This document shows, piece by piece, positions 1-10,755 of a DNA stretch of 64,000 nt. This DNA comes from Datura wrightii (Eukaryota; Streptophyta; Magnoliopsida; Solanales; Solanaceae). The stretch covers positions 73,322,001 to 73,386,000 of the forward strand of contig JASDFA010000019.1 in the NCBI GenBank assembly GCA_035772735.1, in the 5' to 3' direction. Both the position numbers and the translations under genes were made by a program. The notes beneath the pieces are model-generated. The model saw only the letters and a list, made by a program, of their open reading frames with translations, made no database searches and was not told the DNA's origin. Every line of letters starts with the position of its first letter. Position 1 is the stretch's first letter.

Positions 1-407
1 AATCAAGACTCAATTTTCCCAAACCAAGTAAAGAACATATCCTATTAATTCACAACTTTCCAATTTCTTGCTCTCTCGAGTGAAACCGGACATCTTAGAT
101 GTACATTAACGTAGGCCACACATTAATGCAGTAAGAACAAGAATTAATAAAACAACATGGGAGAAAAGATGAAAAACCAAAGAATCAATGATCAAATTTC
201 ATCACAATTGTTCATAACCTCACCAAGGAGAGGAATTAGCCACTCATTTGTGGATTAAACATCTTAAAATGAGTGTTAATCATACAAGCACTTGAATTAA
301 AGAAGAAAGAAAGAGAGAAAAAACCCTGATATTTTCGTCCCTCAACTGCCTGTAACCCACGTCCTTGCTCCACCAAGTCAGAATCTCTCAAATAAAACCT
401 AAGTGTG

Positions 408-417
408 CTATTTATAG
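408..417 (-). promoter_or_regulatory. TATA box of LARD-1 LTR
   Basis: The minus strand reads CTATAAATAG, identical in the other LTR at 4908-4917. It lies about 520 bp into the LTR, just downstream (in sense) of the GC-rich U3 block, so it is the likely Pol II promoter of the element. Confidence 0.6.
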
Positions 418-440
418 TAGTAGGACTTTTTCCCGGAATA

Positions 441-735
441 ACAAGCAACGTGTCATGGAGTGCATCGCGGAGCACTGCCTCTGTGACATGCTACGGATGC
501 GGAAGCTCTCTGGAAATCACCCGAACTTGGCCCCGGCAGCACCCTGCCGCATTGGCAGCGTGTCACGCTGCTTGGGCAGCGCGTTGGCACCTCTTGGTCG
601 TGAAGCCAACTTGCCGTGGCACGTTGCCAACGTGCAGGTGGGCTGTTGTGATCGGCCTGCCTGCCGTGGCACGTTGCCGACGCGCAGGTGGGCTGTTTTG
701 TGCCTCCTCTTTGCCGACGTTCGCGTGTTAATTCT
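441..735 (-). promoter_or_regulatory. GC-rich U3 block with internal 50-bp duplication
   Basis: A GC-rich island in an otherwise AT-rich LTR, present again at 4941-5235. It contains a tandem duplication with a 50-bp period: the word TGCCGTGGCACGTTGCC starts at about 612 and again at about 662. The end nearest the TATA box contains the reverse of TGACACGTTGC, an ACGT-core sequence, shared with the TEK-C and TEK-F LTRs. Confidence 0.6.
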
Positions 736-937
736 GTTTCCAAGCCTCTACTTCACCAACTCATGGATTAGTTACTCAAAAGTCATCAAAACCTAAAAAA
801 CAAAGGCTAATCATGTTGGTTAGCACATATCTTCACTTCATATAAAATTACATGAAAATGTATACAATAACTTAGATAAACAAGACTAATTTAAGTCATA
901 AAGCGTATCTCGGGCATGCTATTTTTGCCTGTGATCA

Positions 938-953
938 CAACCCCACACTTAAA
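938..953 (-). other. Polypurine tract of LARD-1
   Basis: The minus strand reads TTTAAGTGTGGGGTTG directly before the 3' LTR start at 937. This is the second-strand primer site and the Athila/Tat-type signature; it is preceded by a GAGGACGAAC word, also seen before the LARD-A 3' LTR. Confidence 0.8.
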
Positions 954-2838
954 GCCTTGTTCGTCCTCGAATAACCTTTTACATATCATGCATATGGAGA
1001 CTCCCACATAACTAATTTAGCAAGATAATTCAAGTTACGGCTAATATGATTACGTAAGATACAGCTAAAAATAGAGCATGCCCGATTTGATCATTGAAAT
1101 GAAGTACAACTATGTTAAGACTTCTTAACCTCAAGAATCGACTCTCAATCTTAGCAAACTCATGCAAATCAACTGATTAAGAAATACCACATGAATTATA
1201 TCCTTCATTCAACATGTGCCCCTCACGGAAAGAGAGTTACCCAATTTCACATGCAAAAACAACTTTTATATCACAACATGTGTGGGTACATGCATAGAAT
1301 TACACTCACTCTCACAAAGAATTCACATGCATCATGTAATGACCCATAAGCTTGCCCTTAGTGTTTTATTCCACTAATTTAAGGATGTATGAATGTAAGA
1401 TCAAGTAGGACTTTTTAGGTTGTAATGTAACTCAGGTGCGGGTAAGTACTATTATTGCCAGTAATAGTGACTATCTTTCCTAAGCGCTTTTAATACATCA
1501 CGCCTTCATTACAAACTTCCCTTCCCTCACTTCACCTTTTTCTCTTTTCATCTTTCTTTTTCCTCTTTTGTTCCCCCCTTTCTTTAGGCACTTTTATCTT
1601 ATTAGTAAGGAGTTCTATGAGTAACTTTTCATTTATTTATTTTCTTACTCCCTACTAATACTCACCCATATTCAAACAAGTGCACCTTTGTCCTTTTCTC
1701 ACTTCTACAACTTGCTACTTTTCCTTTCTTTTCATTCTTCTCACTCCTTTACTCTTTCGGATTTTTCCTTTAAGCGCTTAGGAGTTTTGGTTCAATTTCA
1801 AGGCTAATGAAGGAAAAAGGATTAAGCTTATGTTGCAGCTGTCAAAGAATAGGCTCAAGGCTCAATGGGGTTAACTAGGATTAATTTTTCAAGGTCAGTA
1901 TAATGAGGGATAAAAGTTTGGTTCATTCAAAGAAATGCCTAAATCATCTCCTACAATTCACATCCTTCATTTCGTTTTATATACACACCAGGCAAGTTCT
2001 AGACATTTCATAATAGCACAGAATACTCAAAAACCATACACTCATGGAACATGCTCAAATCAAGACACAATCAGTAGACTCTTACTCAACTAATCACAAG
2101 AATTCAGAATTAAGCTTCCATCATATTGAGTCAAATTCAAGAGCCTAAGTGTCGCAAACAAAGTTATACACTTGCATGCTTCACACTGAACATACTTGCA
2201 TCTTACAACCATGTATAGCACATAAAAAGAACATCAAGCACCAATTAGTTATGGTTTCAAAACCCCAACACCTACCGACTACATTTTCCTCAAGACGGTC
2301 GTCATCCATCCATCGTCGGAAACAATCACTAATTATGACTAAATACATTATCTACAGACCAAGGAAAGAAAAAGAAAAAGAAAATTTTTATTCTTCGGTT
2401 CAAAGACCCCCCGTCGGAAAAGAACCAAAGAGAAAAACCAACGGGTGATGAATTCATGCTTAACTCACAAATGTTTTTTTTTTCAATTTTCTCACAAGCA
2501 TTACATTCACCAAAAATCATTAAGCACAAAAATTTGAAATTTCCCTCACCCCACACTTAAATCATGCTATGTCCTCATAGCATCAAATTAAAATTTAAAA
2601 AGGGTGAGAAATACTCCCTGAGGCCTTTAGGCCTAGCTAATAGCATGCCTTCGTTCAACTTTGCACAAGTGGGTGTTCGACCCCACACTTTTTCTCTTTC
2701 ATGCTTGTTAGCTTCCTCCTCCACGGGTACTCAGACTTCCCCCCTCCATCTGTGCTTAACTTTCCACCAAAACAACACAAGATGAAAAATAAATAAATCA
2801 ACTTAAATGCAAGAAATTAAAATGGTACGCATGGTACC
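954..2838 (-). other. LARD-1 non-coding interior, with purine-rich tract at about 1500-1800
   Basis: No plausible protein on either strand. On the plus strand, 1500-1800 is strongly pyrimidine-rich (purine-rich in the element's sense), about 550-860 nt upstream of the polypurine tract. Similar tracts lie at the same distance in LARD-A and LARD-K. The word AAGGGCAAGCTTATGG (minus strand, about 1347-1365) recurs in LARD-A at about 36862. Additional CCCCACACTT words occur at about 2548 and 2680. Confidence 0.6.
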
Positions 2839-2856
2839 CTTGGGTTGCCTCCCAAG
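2839..2856 (-). other. Conserved 18-nt hairpin (CTTGGG-AGGCAA-CCCAAG)
   Basis: On the minus strand a perfect 6-bp stem with a 6-nt loop, inside a longer conserved stretch ending TTAGGCGCTGCTTGGGAGGC. The same hairpin occurs downstream of pol in ATH (46242-46259) and twice in LARD-A (34964-34981 and 35049-35066). It follows the gag-like frame here. Function unknown. Confidence 0.7.
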
Positions 2857-2895
2857 CAGCGCCTAATTTTGCGTCGTGGCACGACGTATCCAGTT

Positions 2896-3843
2896 TCACC
2901 ACTTTTTCCTCCACCTTGAGGATATGAATCTCACCCCTAATTTCTTCTCTAATTTCCTCTTATTCTCCGGGGGTGGTGGTAAAAAATTGTAAGGACCAAG
3001 CAGTAGATGTTGCCTTTTGAACCTATTGGCCCTTAAGTAAGCGAAGTCATTTTGTCTCTCTGAGTTAGCGAATTTCAAAATATACGGGGCTTGATCCTCC
3101 TCTAGACATTTCTCTATAAGCTTGGAAGGCTCTATTTCTATGTTTTCAACCAAACTTAATGTTGATAAATGCTTTGAGTGTGGACCAATAATCCTCAACT
3201 CTGAAAATGCATTGTGCTTGACCTCCTTACTTGTATACACCTTCTCAGCATAGATATCTATCTCTCCGTTAATGTCAAATGGGGGATACTCTATCTCTTC
3301 TTCCATGAATGGATTTTCCATAAGTGTGAGCCCATTACAGGGACACTCAAGAGATTCTAATTGTTGGGCTTCATCCAAAAATTCACTCTTGTCTTCCTCT
3401 TGTAGTTCCTCTTGAATATCGGCTAAAACTGTTACCTGCAAATTATCACAAGCTTCAGCCTCAGCAATCATCTCCGTGAATTTGATGCTCATCCTTTCTA
3501 GAGCCTCTGCATTCTCTTCTTCCTGAATTCTCAATACTGCCATCGCCTCCTTCATTGCTTCTGATTGCTCCAAGAGTTGTTTCAGCATGTCCTCTATTCG
3601 AGCTTAGTGTCCCAAGTCCTCATTTTCAGCATGCCTATATTCAGAAAAAACAACAGAAGGATCATAGTAGGGGCTTGGGGGAGGGGAATATGCATTCGGA
3701 CAGCCATCCCAAAGGCCATATTGACCACCATATATATTGCATGTGTTACAGTGTTGCCACAAGTGGGGTCCTCCGCAATTCATACAAGATTCGCCAAAAT
3801 ATGAGTATCCACCATTTAAAACATTTGTGTTCCACGATGTCAT
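2896..3843 (-). pseudogene. gag-like reading frame of LARD-1, split by one stop codon
   Basis: Two minus-strand frames, 3843-3604 (79 residues) and 3588-2896 (230 residues), are in the same phase and separated only by a TAA at 3604-3606, so they were probably one frame of about 315 codons. The first part has a knuckle-like motif CMNCGGPHLWQHC (spacing Cx2Cx3Hx4C, one residue shorter than the usual Cx2Cx4Hx4C) and a PPPSP stretch. The second part starts with an acidic, Glu-rich, helix-forming segment (LLEQSEAMKEAMAVL) and ends in a very basic tail (ENKRKLEKKLGV, then SRWRKKW). It sits right after the primer site, where gag belongs. No protease or polymerase motif follows. A gag-derived nucleocapsid-like protein is the best guess; exact family not recognised. 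Confidence 0.55.
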
Positions 3844-3983
3844 GTCAACAAGGGTATATGAACAAGCAGAAAAATAAAATAAAACAAAGAAGAATTAAAA
3901 CAAACACTAAGACCAAGTTGTCAGCACTTACAAAACAAAAATACAGTAAATTAACACTTAAAACAAATTCACCAATTGCCAAG

Positions 3984-4001
3984 TCCCCGGCAACGGCGCC
4001 A
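3984..4001 (-). other. Primer binding site of LARD-1
   Basis: The minus strand reads TGGCGCCGTTGCCGGGGA, six bases inside the 5' LTR end at 4008. This primer-site sequence is typical of Athila/Tat elements. Confidence 0.85.
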
Positions 4002-4007
4002 AAAACT

Positions 4008-5437
4008 TGTTCGGGGTGATTTGTGGGGTATAAAATGACACGCAAGTGCACGTGGTCGAACAAGTAGTAAGTGGCTTTAGTAAGCCAAGTATCGATCCCA
4101 CAGAGACTTGGATGAAGTGCAATTTGCTCAAGTGTACTATATTTTACTTCTAAAAATGCAGACAACAGTGTAACCAAAAGTTTGATAGTTTGTTTTATAA
4201 TTTTTATACTAAAGCTAAAACAATTATCTAATTTGAGTCTGAACTATGAATGAGAGCATGCTGAGGTTAAACGAACATGTAATGAAATTAATTATCATCA
4301 TAATTTGGTTAATCTTTTCCTCCAGTTGCAAGCCAAGAACATTTTCCAAGAGATTAAAACTCTCGTATTTAACCTCACTTAAGAATCATGAACCATCCGT
4401 CTACATTTCTGTGATCAAATGCAATTCATGTTCTAGCCATACAATTCCGGTTCCTAAATTGACTAATACGACTTTCAAGTATATTTCTATCCTGAAAGCA
4501 AATCAAGATTCAATTTTCCCAAACCAAGTAAAGAACATATCCTATTAATTCACAACTTTCCAATTTCTTGCTCTCTCGAGTGAAACCGGACTTTTTAGAT
4601 GTACATTAACATAGGACACACATTAATGTAGTAAGAACAAGAATTAATAAAACAACATGGGAGAAAAGATGAAAAACCAAAGAATCAATGATCAAATTTC
4701 ATCACAATTGTTCATAACCTCAGCAAGGAGAGGAATTAGCCACTCATTTGTGGATTAAACATCTTAAAATGAGTGTTAATCATACAAGCAATTGAATTAA
4801 AGAAGAAAGAAAGAGAGAAAAAACCCTGATATTTTCGTCCCTCAACTGCTTGTAACCCACGTCCTTGCTCCACCAAGTCAGAATCTCTCAAATAAAACCT
4901 AAGTGTGCTATTTATAGTAGTAGGACTTTTTACCGGAATAACAAGCAACGTGCCACAGAGTGCATCACGGAGCACTGCCTCCGTGACACGCTACGGATGC
5001 AGAAGCTCTCTGGAAATCACCCGAACTTGGCCCCGGCAGCACCTTGCCGCGTTGGCAGCGTGTCACGCTGCTTGGGCAGCGTGTTGGCACCTCTTGGTCG
5101 CGCAGCCAACCTGCCTTGGCACGTTGCCAACGTGCAGGTGGGCTGTTGTGATCGGCCTGCCTGCCGTGGCACGTTGCCGACGCGCCGATGGGCTGTTTTG
5201 TGCCTCCTCTTTGCCGACGTTCGCGTGTTAATTCCGTTTTCGAGCCTCTACTTCACCAACTCATGGATTAGTTACTCAAAAGTCATCAAAACCTACAAAA
5301 TAAAGGCTAATCATGTTGGTTAGCACATATCTTCACTTCATATAAAATTACATGAAAATGTATACAATAACTTAGATAAACAAGACTAATTTAAGTCATA
5401 AAGCGTATCTCGGGCATGCTATTTTTTCCCGTGATCA
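4008..5437 (-). repeat. LARD-1 5' LTR (complete, 1430 bp)
   Basis: On the minus strand it begins TGATCACG at 5437 and ends CCGAACA at 4008, giving TG...CA ends. The primer site follows directly. The plus-strand readings at 4865-5323 and 4246-4548 run antisense to the element and are not taken as genes. Confidence 0.9.
4908..4917 (-). promoter_or_regulatory. TATA box of LARD-1 5' LTR
   Basis: CTATAAATAG on the minus strand. This is the copy that would drive the element's transcript. About 30 nt upstream in sense lies the ACGT-core block that ends the GC-rich island at 4941-5235. Confidence 0.6.
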
Positions 5438-5529
5438 GCTACCTCCAGCATTAGCATTCGCATCGATGACTACATTTTCATTGTCAATGATCAGTGCCAA
5501 TTTTGACACAACGAGTAGGCTACAAAGGA

Positions 5530-6664
5530 TTTACTTTACGAAAGGGGATTCATTATGTAGGACATAGAGGGGAAGGCACCAGTGTTTTATGCTCTTCTAT
5601 AGGAGATAGGCTAGTGTCTGTTGGTGTGTGTAAGATCAACCAGGCCTAGGTAAGGGAATTCTATGCCAACTTCCATACTGTGTCTTGGTTTTGGGATGAG
5701 CTGGTGGACTATGTCAAGGGTATATAGATCATCCTGACCCCTACTGCTATTAATGAAGCCTTGGATCTGGCAAACCCTCTGGAGGATGAGCTGAAGGCTC
5801 GCGATGTGGATGGGAACGGGCAGTGGTTGGTGGACTCCTTGGTGGTGGAGGAGCAGAGAGCCTCGACTAACTGAGGCATTACTAGGACAGGCATCCAAAG
5901 CACTCATTTCTTTGTAGAGGACAATAGGTGGCTTAACCTAGTATCTTAGAGGATTCTTTCCATCCTCCAACATCACGGATGTGACCCATCCCCATCCTTG
6001 GTGGTGGCCTGTGTCTTGAGCGGGGTGAGGATAAATGTGCAGGCTCAAATTCTTGAGGAATGGAGGTAATTCTTAGCTAATCCCATCACCGACCTGCTAT
6101 TTCCTTCTCTCATCACTCTACTCTATCGGTGGGTAGGGGTGTATAAAGAGTTCGGGGACCTCATCGTAGGTTGTGATAGGCCCTTTGATCCCTTAAGGGT
6201 GAAGGGGGGTCTAGGGAGAGGTCAGAAGAAGAGAATGACTACCTCTACTAAGGGAAATGGTGGGTCCAACACTTTTAGACCCGTTGAGCCATTTGAGCGG
6301 ATTAAGACCAAGATGGCGGCTATGCGGGAGCTATTGGGAAGGTTGCCTAGACCTCCTTTCAGTAGCGGAGCCTCTATTGTAGAAGCTATCAAATTAGGAA
6401 AGATGTAGGGGAAATTACAGCACTGCTCAGTCCCATATGGAGCTCTAGGAGGACTTGGAGCGAGAGATGAGGAGGCGGCGCTCTCAGGATAAGCTAATCA
6501 TCCAGATGTGAAAGGGGATAAAGAAGATCCTGAAGACCCTCTCTCTCGATTCTAGGACACCCCAGTTGACCAGGTGGGTCCTCTCTGAGTTCTTCTTCCT
6601 CAACGAGTTTGAGGAGGGATATAACGAGGATGCAGACAGTGGTAGTGATAAGGCCTCCAGTTAG
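5530..6664 (+). pseudogene. Degenerate 'putative plant transposon protein'-like domain of ATH
   Basis: One phase with several stops reads, in order, YERGFIM, then EFYANFHTVSWFWDELVDYV, TAINEALDLANPLEDELKA, RWLNLVS, and LLFPSLITLLYRWVGVYKEF. This pattern (a Phe-Tyr-Ala-Asn segment, then an Ile-Asn-Glu-Ala segment about 30 residues on, then a FPSLIT segment) resembles the domain annotated in plant genomes as a putative plant transposon protein (Transposase_32). From 6139 to 6408 the phase is open for 89 residues, with a basic linker and a proline-rich end. It lies upstream of gag and pol pieces of the same polarity. Start and end are approximate. I rate the family assignment as likely, not certain, and it is not functional. 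Confidence 0.55.
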
Positions 6665-6968
6665 ATAGGGTCACAGTATCCCCCCTTCCGTTATTGGTTT
6701 TATAACTTATTGTTTGGACAACCCCCATTTGGGGCTTGTAAGACAACACTATTTCCCTTCTTGTTTTTGTTTGTCTAGATGTTGATACTCATTTTCACGG
6801 ATGCCCATTTGGCATTCGCAGACATTGGCCATGTTTTGGCCCTCTTTATGATATCGTCATTGTTTCCCTATATTCGCCTCACTTGCTTGTTTAAATCTAT
6901 TCATGTCTATTGTTGTTATTTGAAACAGGGAATTTTGGAATTCTAGATCCTAGCATTCTGCCTGATCA
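6665..6968 (+). other. ATH spacer downstream of the transposon-protein domain
   Basis: AT-rich, T-rich sequence without a plausible frame, between the end of the 5530-6664 pseudogene and solo LTR S1. It may be the original spacer or the start of the gag frame of ATH. Confidence 0.4.
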
Positions 6969-8830
6969 TGTCTACTGTAGAGATCACCTACCGCAACAGT
7001 GGACCCATTATGGCTGAGGATCACTCACCAATAGCAAGTCCTTTACAATGATACATACCGTTCTGCAGTGAAACTCGCTAAGTCGAATACCCATGGGGAT
7101 TCTTGTCCTCCCAAGTCAATCCTTCCCACCAGTTTATCTCATATCCTCAACAATTCATGCATAGATAGATACTAATTAATCTTGTCAAGATACCAATTGG
7201 AATCCTTCATATACCAATTGGACTCAATCCAGGCTATCGACATAATCAAACGGCACAGGCACACACCTCTGTCACACCACTATATACACACGCTAGAGGT
7301 TCTTCTGTTTGCCCTCATGACCTGTAGGGGACTCTAGAAATCCATGTATTGTATACCTAGCCGCGTAGTCTTTAACCATACCTATCTGTGTACTTTCTCA
7401 TGCCGCTTGCCTGGATGCTCACCTAGGGTACGAGCCACTCTTATCCAAGCCCTCACTCCCGACATGATCATATAGTTTATTCATTCAGATCTCATCTCGG
7501 CCCTAGGCCTCTTACTCAGCATGTCAATGACTTACCTTCTAATTAGGACAAACCTCTTTCTTCACTTGCCCGGTTATCACAGATTCCATGGACCATTTCA
7601 GACATGATATATCACTATTTGAAATATCAATTAAACACACAAGAAAACAAGAATCACACATTATAGTACAACAATCAACCATTCATACACATGAACAGAG
7701 TTATATCAGCAATTATAACAAAATTCTTAATTTTGAATTAAATTCTTACCCTTTTAGTTATCCTATCGATTATATCCAGAACATCACAAGGAGGTGCAAA
7801 TTGGCCTGCTCTTAGAACTGGGCTCCACTACAACGGCATTACATTCTCCACAACGGTATCGCTACAATGATTCCCCGCCCGCTGCAACAGTACTATTCAA
7901 TCAATACCTCGGCCGGCTCTTTCCCCACAAATTATTTCTTCGTAAATCTCCCCTCTCAATTATTTTCACTATTCATAGTTCACCTCAATAATAATGCAAA
8001 CAAACATGCTTAGTATTTCAACACAGTTTCATGTCAATTCGGTGGCATCATTATATCAAGTTTTATTCTATCAATTGAATTCTAACAGGGCAATCATCAC
8101 ACAACTAATATCTAGAGACCAAATCACCACATTATCGTTACGCGTACATACAAGTCATTATATAAAGTCTAACTCCTCTAACACATAAATCACCCTTTAT
8201 TCTTTTACAACTACAGCCTACTAGATTTTATACGTGGAGATAACATCATCTCTTCCCTTTTTTTTGCTACTCTAAGCTTACTATTTTCCATTATACTAGG
8301 TTAACTAAATTCGACAGTTTCCCCCTACATCATCGATAGCAATCAAGTATATGTACATACATGTTCGCAAAAATCAAAGTCTAACACGGAGTGAATAAGC
8401 CATAGCCTACCTGGGCAGTAAACTATCATCGAGACATTCCCAGTTGCATATTTGCACCGAGTCCTGTGTTCTTGTAGAGAGTCATAACTATGAGGGTGAG
8501 TTCATGCCTCCTCTAGCCTCCTAGTTTCTCTTCTTGCTCCAGAAAGTCTTCCTCCCGTTTTGGGCATTTTTATTTGACCCTTTTTAAGAGAATAGGTTTC
8601 TATATCCTAATTTGGATAGAATTATGGAGTTCTTGTTGTGCATCACCCGCTGCAGTGAGGCCTATTACCGCTGTAGCAGTTCCCCTATGGCAGGATTCTT
8701 AACTCAGCGCTGTTCAAGATCATACACTACTTGATCTTTTAGTTTCGGGAACTTCACCCAGACTCGCAAAATTCTAACTTACCCTTGCTTAAATATTCCA
8801 GGTGATATAATGAGTGGACGGGTCATTACA
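6969..8830 (-). repeat. S1: probable solo LTR, left edge uncertain
   Basis: On the minus strand the unit begins TGTAATGACCCGTCC at 8830, a start typical of Tekay-type LTRs. Non-coding throughout. It separates the ATH spacer from ATH gag (resuming about 8831). The opposite end is not clear: TG...CA-compatible ends exist at 6969 and about 7049, and neither gives a duplicate of the TAAAT that follows 8830. U3-like GC words (for example GCTGCAGCGGG-like at 8650-8700) are present. Confidence 0.55.
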
Positions 8831-9280
8831 TAAATGTAAGGCTACCAAATAGGAAGAGCGTGAATCAAACTCTGAGGAGGAAGCTAAGTATCTAAATAAT
8901 ATGGGGGGTTTTTGGGCCAAAGACCCAAGGAAACCAAGCTGGAATTATCAGAAGGATAACTATTGTGGCAGAGTTAATTATAAAGATTGAGATTAGGACA
9001 GCTGGAAGAATAAGGACAGTTACAAGAATGAGCGCAGTTGATTGTATGTGCCTCCTGAAAACCCTGAGCGAACTAATAATGATGCAGGAAGATCCAAGAT
9101 GGAATAGATATTGGCCAAGGTCTTGCAAAGAGTTGAATCTACCGACTTTGGTGTTATGCAGATGAAAAGTGATCTCTCCAACATCAGCCAACTCATGGGT
9201 TCACATTCCACAACCATTAAAAGAGTATCAAATGGGCCAGATGTTCGTAGCTTTTAATCAGCAAAAAAGTGGTACCTTAC
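8831..9280 (+). pseudogene. ATH gag, middle part
   Basis: Broken plus-strand reading: EEEAKYLNNMGGFWAKDP, then YVPPENPERTNNDAGRSK, then after a frameshift near 9100 VESTDFGVMQMKSDLSNIS and QLMGSHSTTIK. A run of Asn, Tyr, Trp and Lys before a VPPEN motif and a C-terminal helix with STTIK is the style of Athila gag. It is interrupted by S2 and continues at 10475. There are at least three in-frame stops. It would have encoded the structural particle protein. Confidence 0.6.
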
Positions 9281-10474
9281 TGATGTAGCGCGTATTAACG
9301 CACTTATTTTTTATATTTTACCCATACTTAACTATGTTTTGAGAATAAACTATGTGTGCTTTTTTGTTTTATATGATATTTGTGAAAAAGCACTAAGGCA
9401 CATGATTATATGTTTGCAGAAATTTAAGTGATGGATTTGAACTCATTTGAGGCTTAAAAGAGCAAGAGATGCCAAGACAAAATCAAAAGGAGAAAGTACC
9501 ACAACATAATAGAAGATGGCATCCCTCAGGCACATCTGTGCAAGGATCTATGCGACGCGTAGGAAGATCCACACAACTAGTGGCGCGTCATGGAGGCCTA
9601 TTGTTACACAAAAGATTTATACATTCAATTATGGTAAGTGTAGAAAATATTATTCCATATTAGTATTGGAGCAAAACATCAAGTTCTATTGGTTATAATT
9701 ATCTTTCTAGATTTGTCAAATAATTTCATATTATTGTAGTATTTTATTATGACTTCTTATATATCTTATGTTATTGTTTCTTCAAACATGAGCGCTAATC
9801 TCTTGAGCTGGGGTTGTGGGACCCATGATGGATTAATGAAAGTAGGCAAAATAAAATAGTGATTCTTGAATAGTAAATTGAGTAAATTGTTATTCTCTTT
9901 GATCTAATGAGTTTTAGCCATTGCAAACATTGAAATGTGCCTATATCATCAACTTGCTCGACCAAAGAAGTTGAAGTTAGGAAAAGAGAATAACAATGGA
10001 AATTTAAGGCTGTCAACCCTCATCTAATTAACTTGAGCTCTAATCGAGGTTAGTTAATCCAAGACCTATGGAGAAGGCAAAATATACACACCTAAAGTCT
10101 GAGAGGATTTAGGTGAATTCATCTATGTAGGTAGAGAGATGTTAGATGAACTTAATTGTCATCCTTATACAAAATTCACTAGGATAGAATACTAATAAAA
10201 TAAGTCTACTACGTTATGAAATCATGGGGAACACAATCCTAGTTTATCCTAGTTTTGTCTTATAAATTTGGTAACAACTTAATCACTGTTTAGAATTACT
10301 TTTTATTTTATTTTCAACCCTACTTCTGAAATATTAACTACCGATTGATTTATTTATCATTAACATATTATTTTTACCCTATTCCCTATGGGATCGACCC
10401 CTACCTAGTCGGGTTATTGTATTTGACAACAACCGCATTATACTTCATTCTGAGGTATAATTTGGGCGTGATCA
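9281..10474 (+). repeat. S2: solo LTR related to the LARD-A LTR
   Basis: Begins TGATGTAGCGCG and ends GGGCGTGATCA, and aligns along its length with the LARD-A LTRs (for example the shared CCCTATGGGATCGACCCC block near 10380). It splits ATH gag. The flanking five bases (CTTAC left, CACGT right) do not form a clean duplication, so the target site has decayed or an edge is off by a few bases. Confidence 0.8.
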
Positions 10475-10755
10475 CACGTCTAGTGATACATTGCAAAACC
10501 TGAGGAAGGATGACCAATGCATAGCTGTCACACCCAAAGGTGGTAAAATGTTGACTGATCTAATCCCTGTTAATAATAAACAAGTGGAAGATGTGGCTTA
10601 GGAGTCCGAACTTTCTGTTGGAGATGATGTTGATTAGAAAATTTCGGCTAACTCTAGAAAGCCGGTATTTACCGACGATATTCATATTGATGCTGAAAAA
10701 TCTATAAGCATGGAAAATAAGATTTCTAGAGGTTAGGTAAAAGGAAAGGAGGTTT
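10475..10755 (+). pseudogene. ATH gag, C-terminal part
   Basis: The frame continues after S2 with SSDTLQNLRKDDQCIAVTPK, then a Lys-, Asp- and Glu-rich linker with three or more stops, ending at solo LTR S3. Eleven more bases of the same element (13204-13214, including the S3 target copy) lie between S3 and LARD-A; the protease begins after LARD-A at 40977. This is the gag to protease linker of an Athila-like polyprotein. Confidence 0.55.

Larger units (their letters stand above)
1..937 (-). repeat. LARD-1 3' LTR (partial)
   Basis: Matches the right LTR base for base from 4501 to 5437. The minus-strand LTR begins TGATCAC at 937; the missing part, about 493 bp, lies left of the window. Most of the 33 differences from the other LTR are transitions, many in CG or CHG contexts, as expected of methylated repeats. 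Confidence 0.93.
1..5437 (-). mobile_element. LARD-1: non-autonomous Athila-like LTR retrotransposon with a gag remnant, left end cut by the window
   Basis: Bases 1-937 and 4501-5437 are the same sequence with no gaps (33 differences by my count, 3.5%), so they are the two LTRs. Reading the minus strand, the order is 5' LTR (5437 to 4008), tRNA-like primer site, gag-like frame, conserved hairpin, purine-rich tract, polypurine tract and 3' LTR (937 to beyond the window). The 3.07-kb interior has no protease, reverse transcriptase or integrase, so the element must have moved with enzymes from another element. The primer site and TTTAAGTGTGGGG-type polypurine tract are of the Athila/Tat type. 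The right target-site copy should be GCTAC at 5438-5442; the left copy is outside the window. It sits at the start of the ATH coding region. Confidence 0.9.

Noticed and set aside
365..796. 143-codon plus-strand frame, repeated at 4865-5323
   Set aside because: It is preserved only because both are LTR copies; it runs antisense to LARD-1 and crosses its promoter.
4246..4548. 100-codon plus-strand frame with a hydrophobic stretch
   Set aside because: Antisense within the LARD-1 LTR, AT-rich, no family resemblance.
7588..8188. Frames of 64-75 codons in a row on the plus strand
   Set aside because: Low-complexity, in solo LTR S1, antisense to its inferred direction, no motif.
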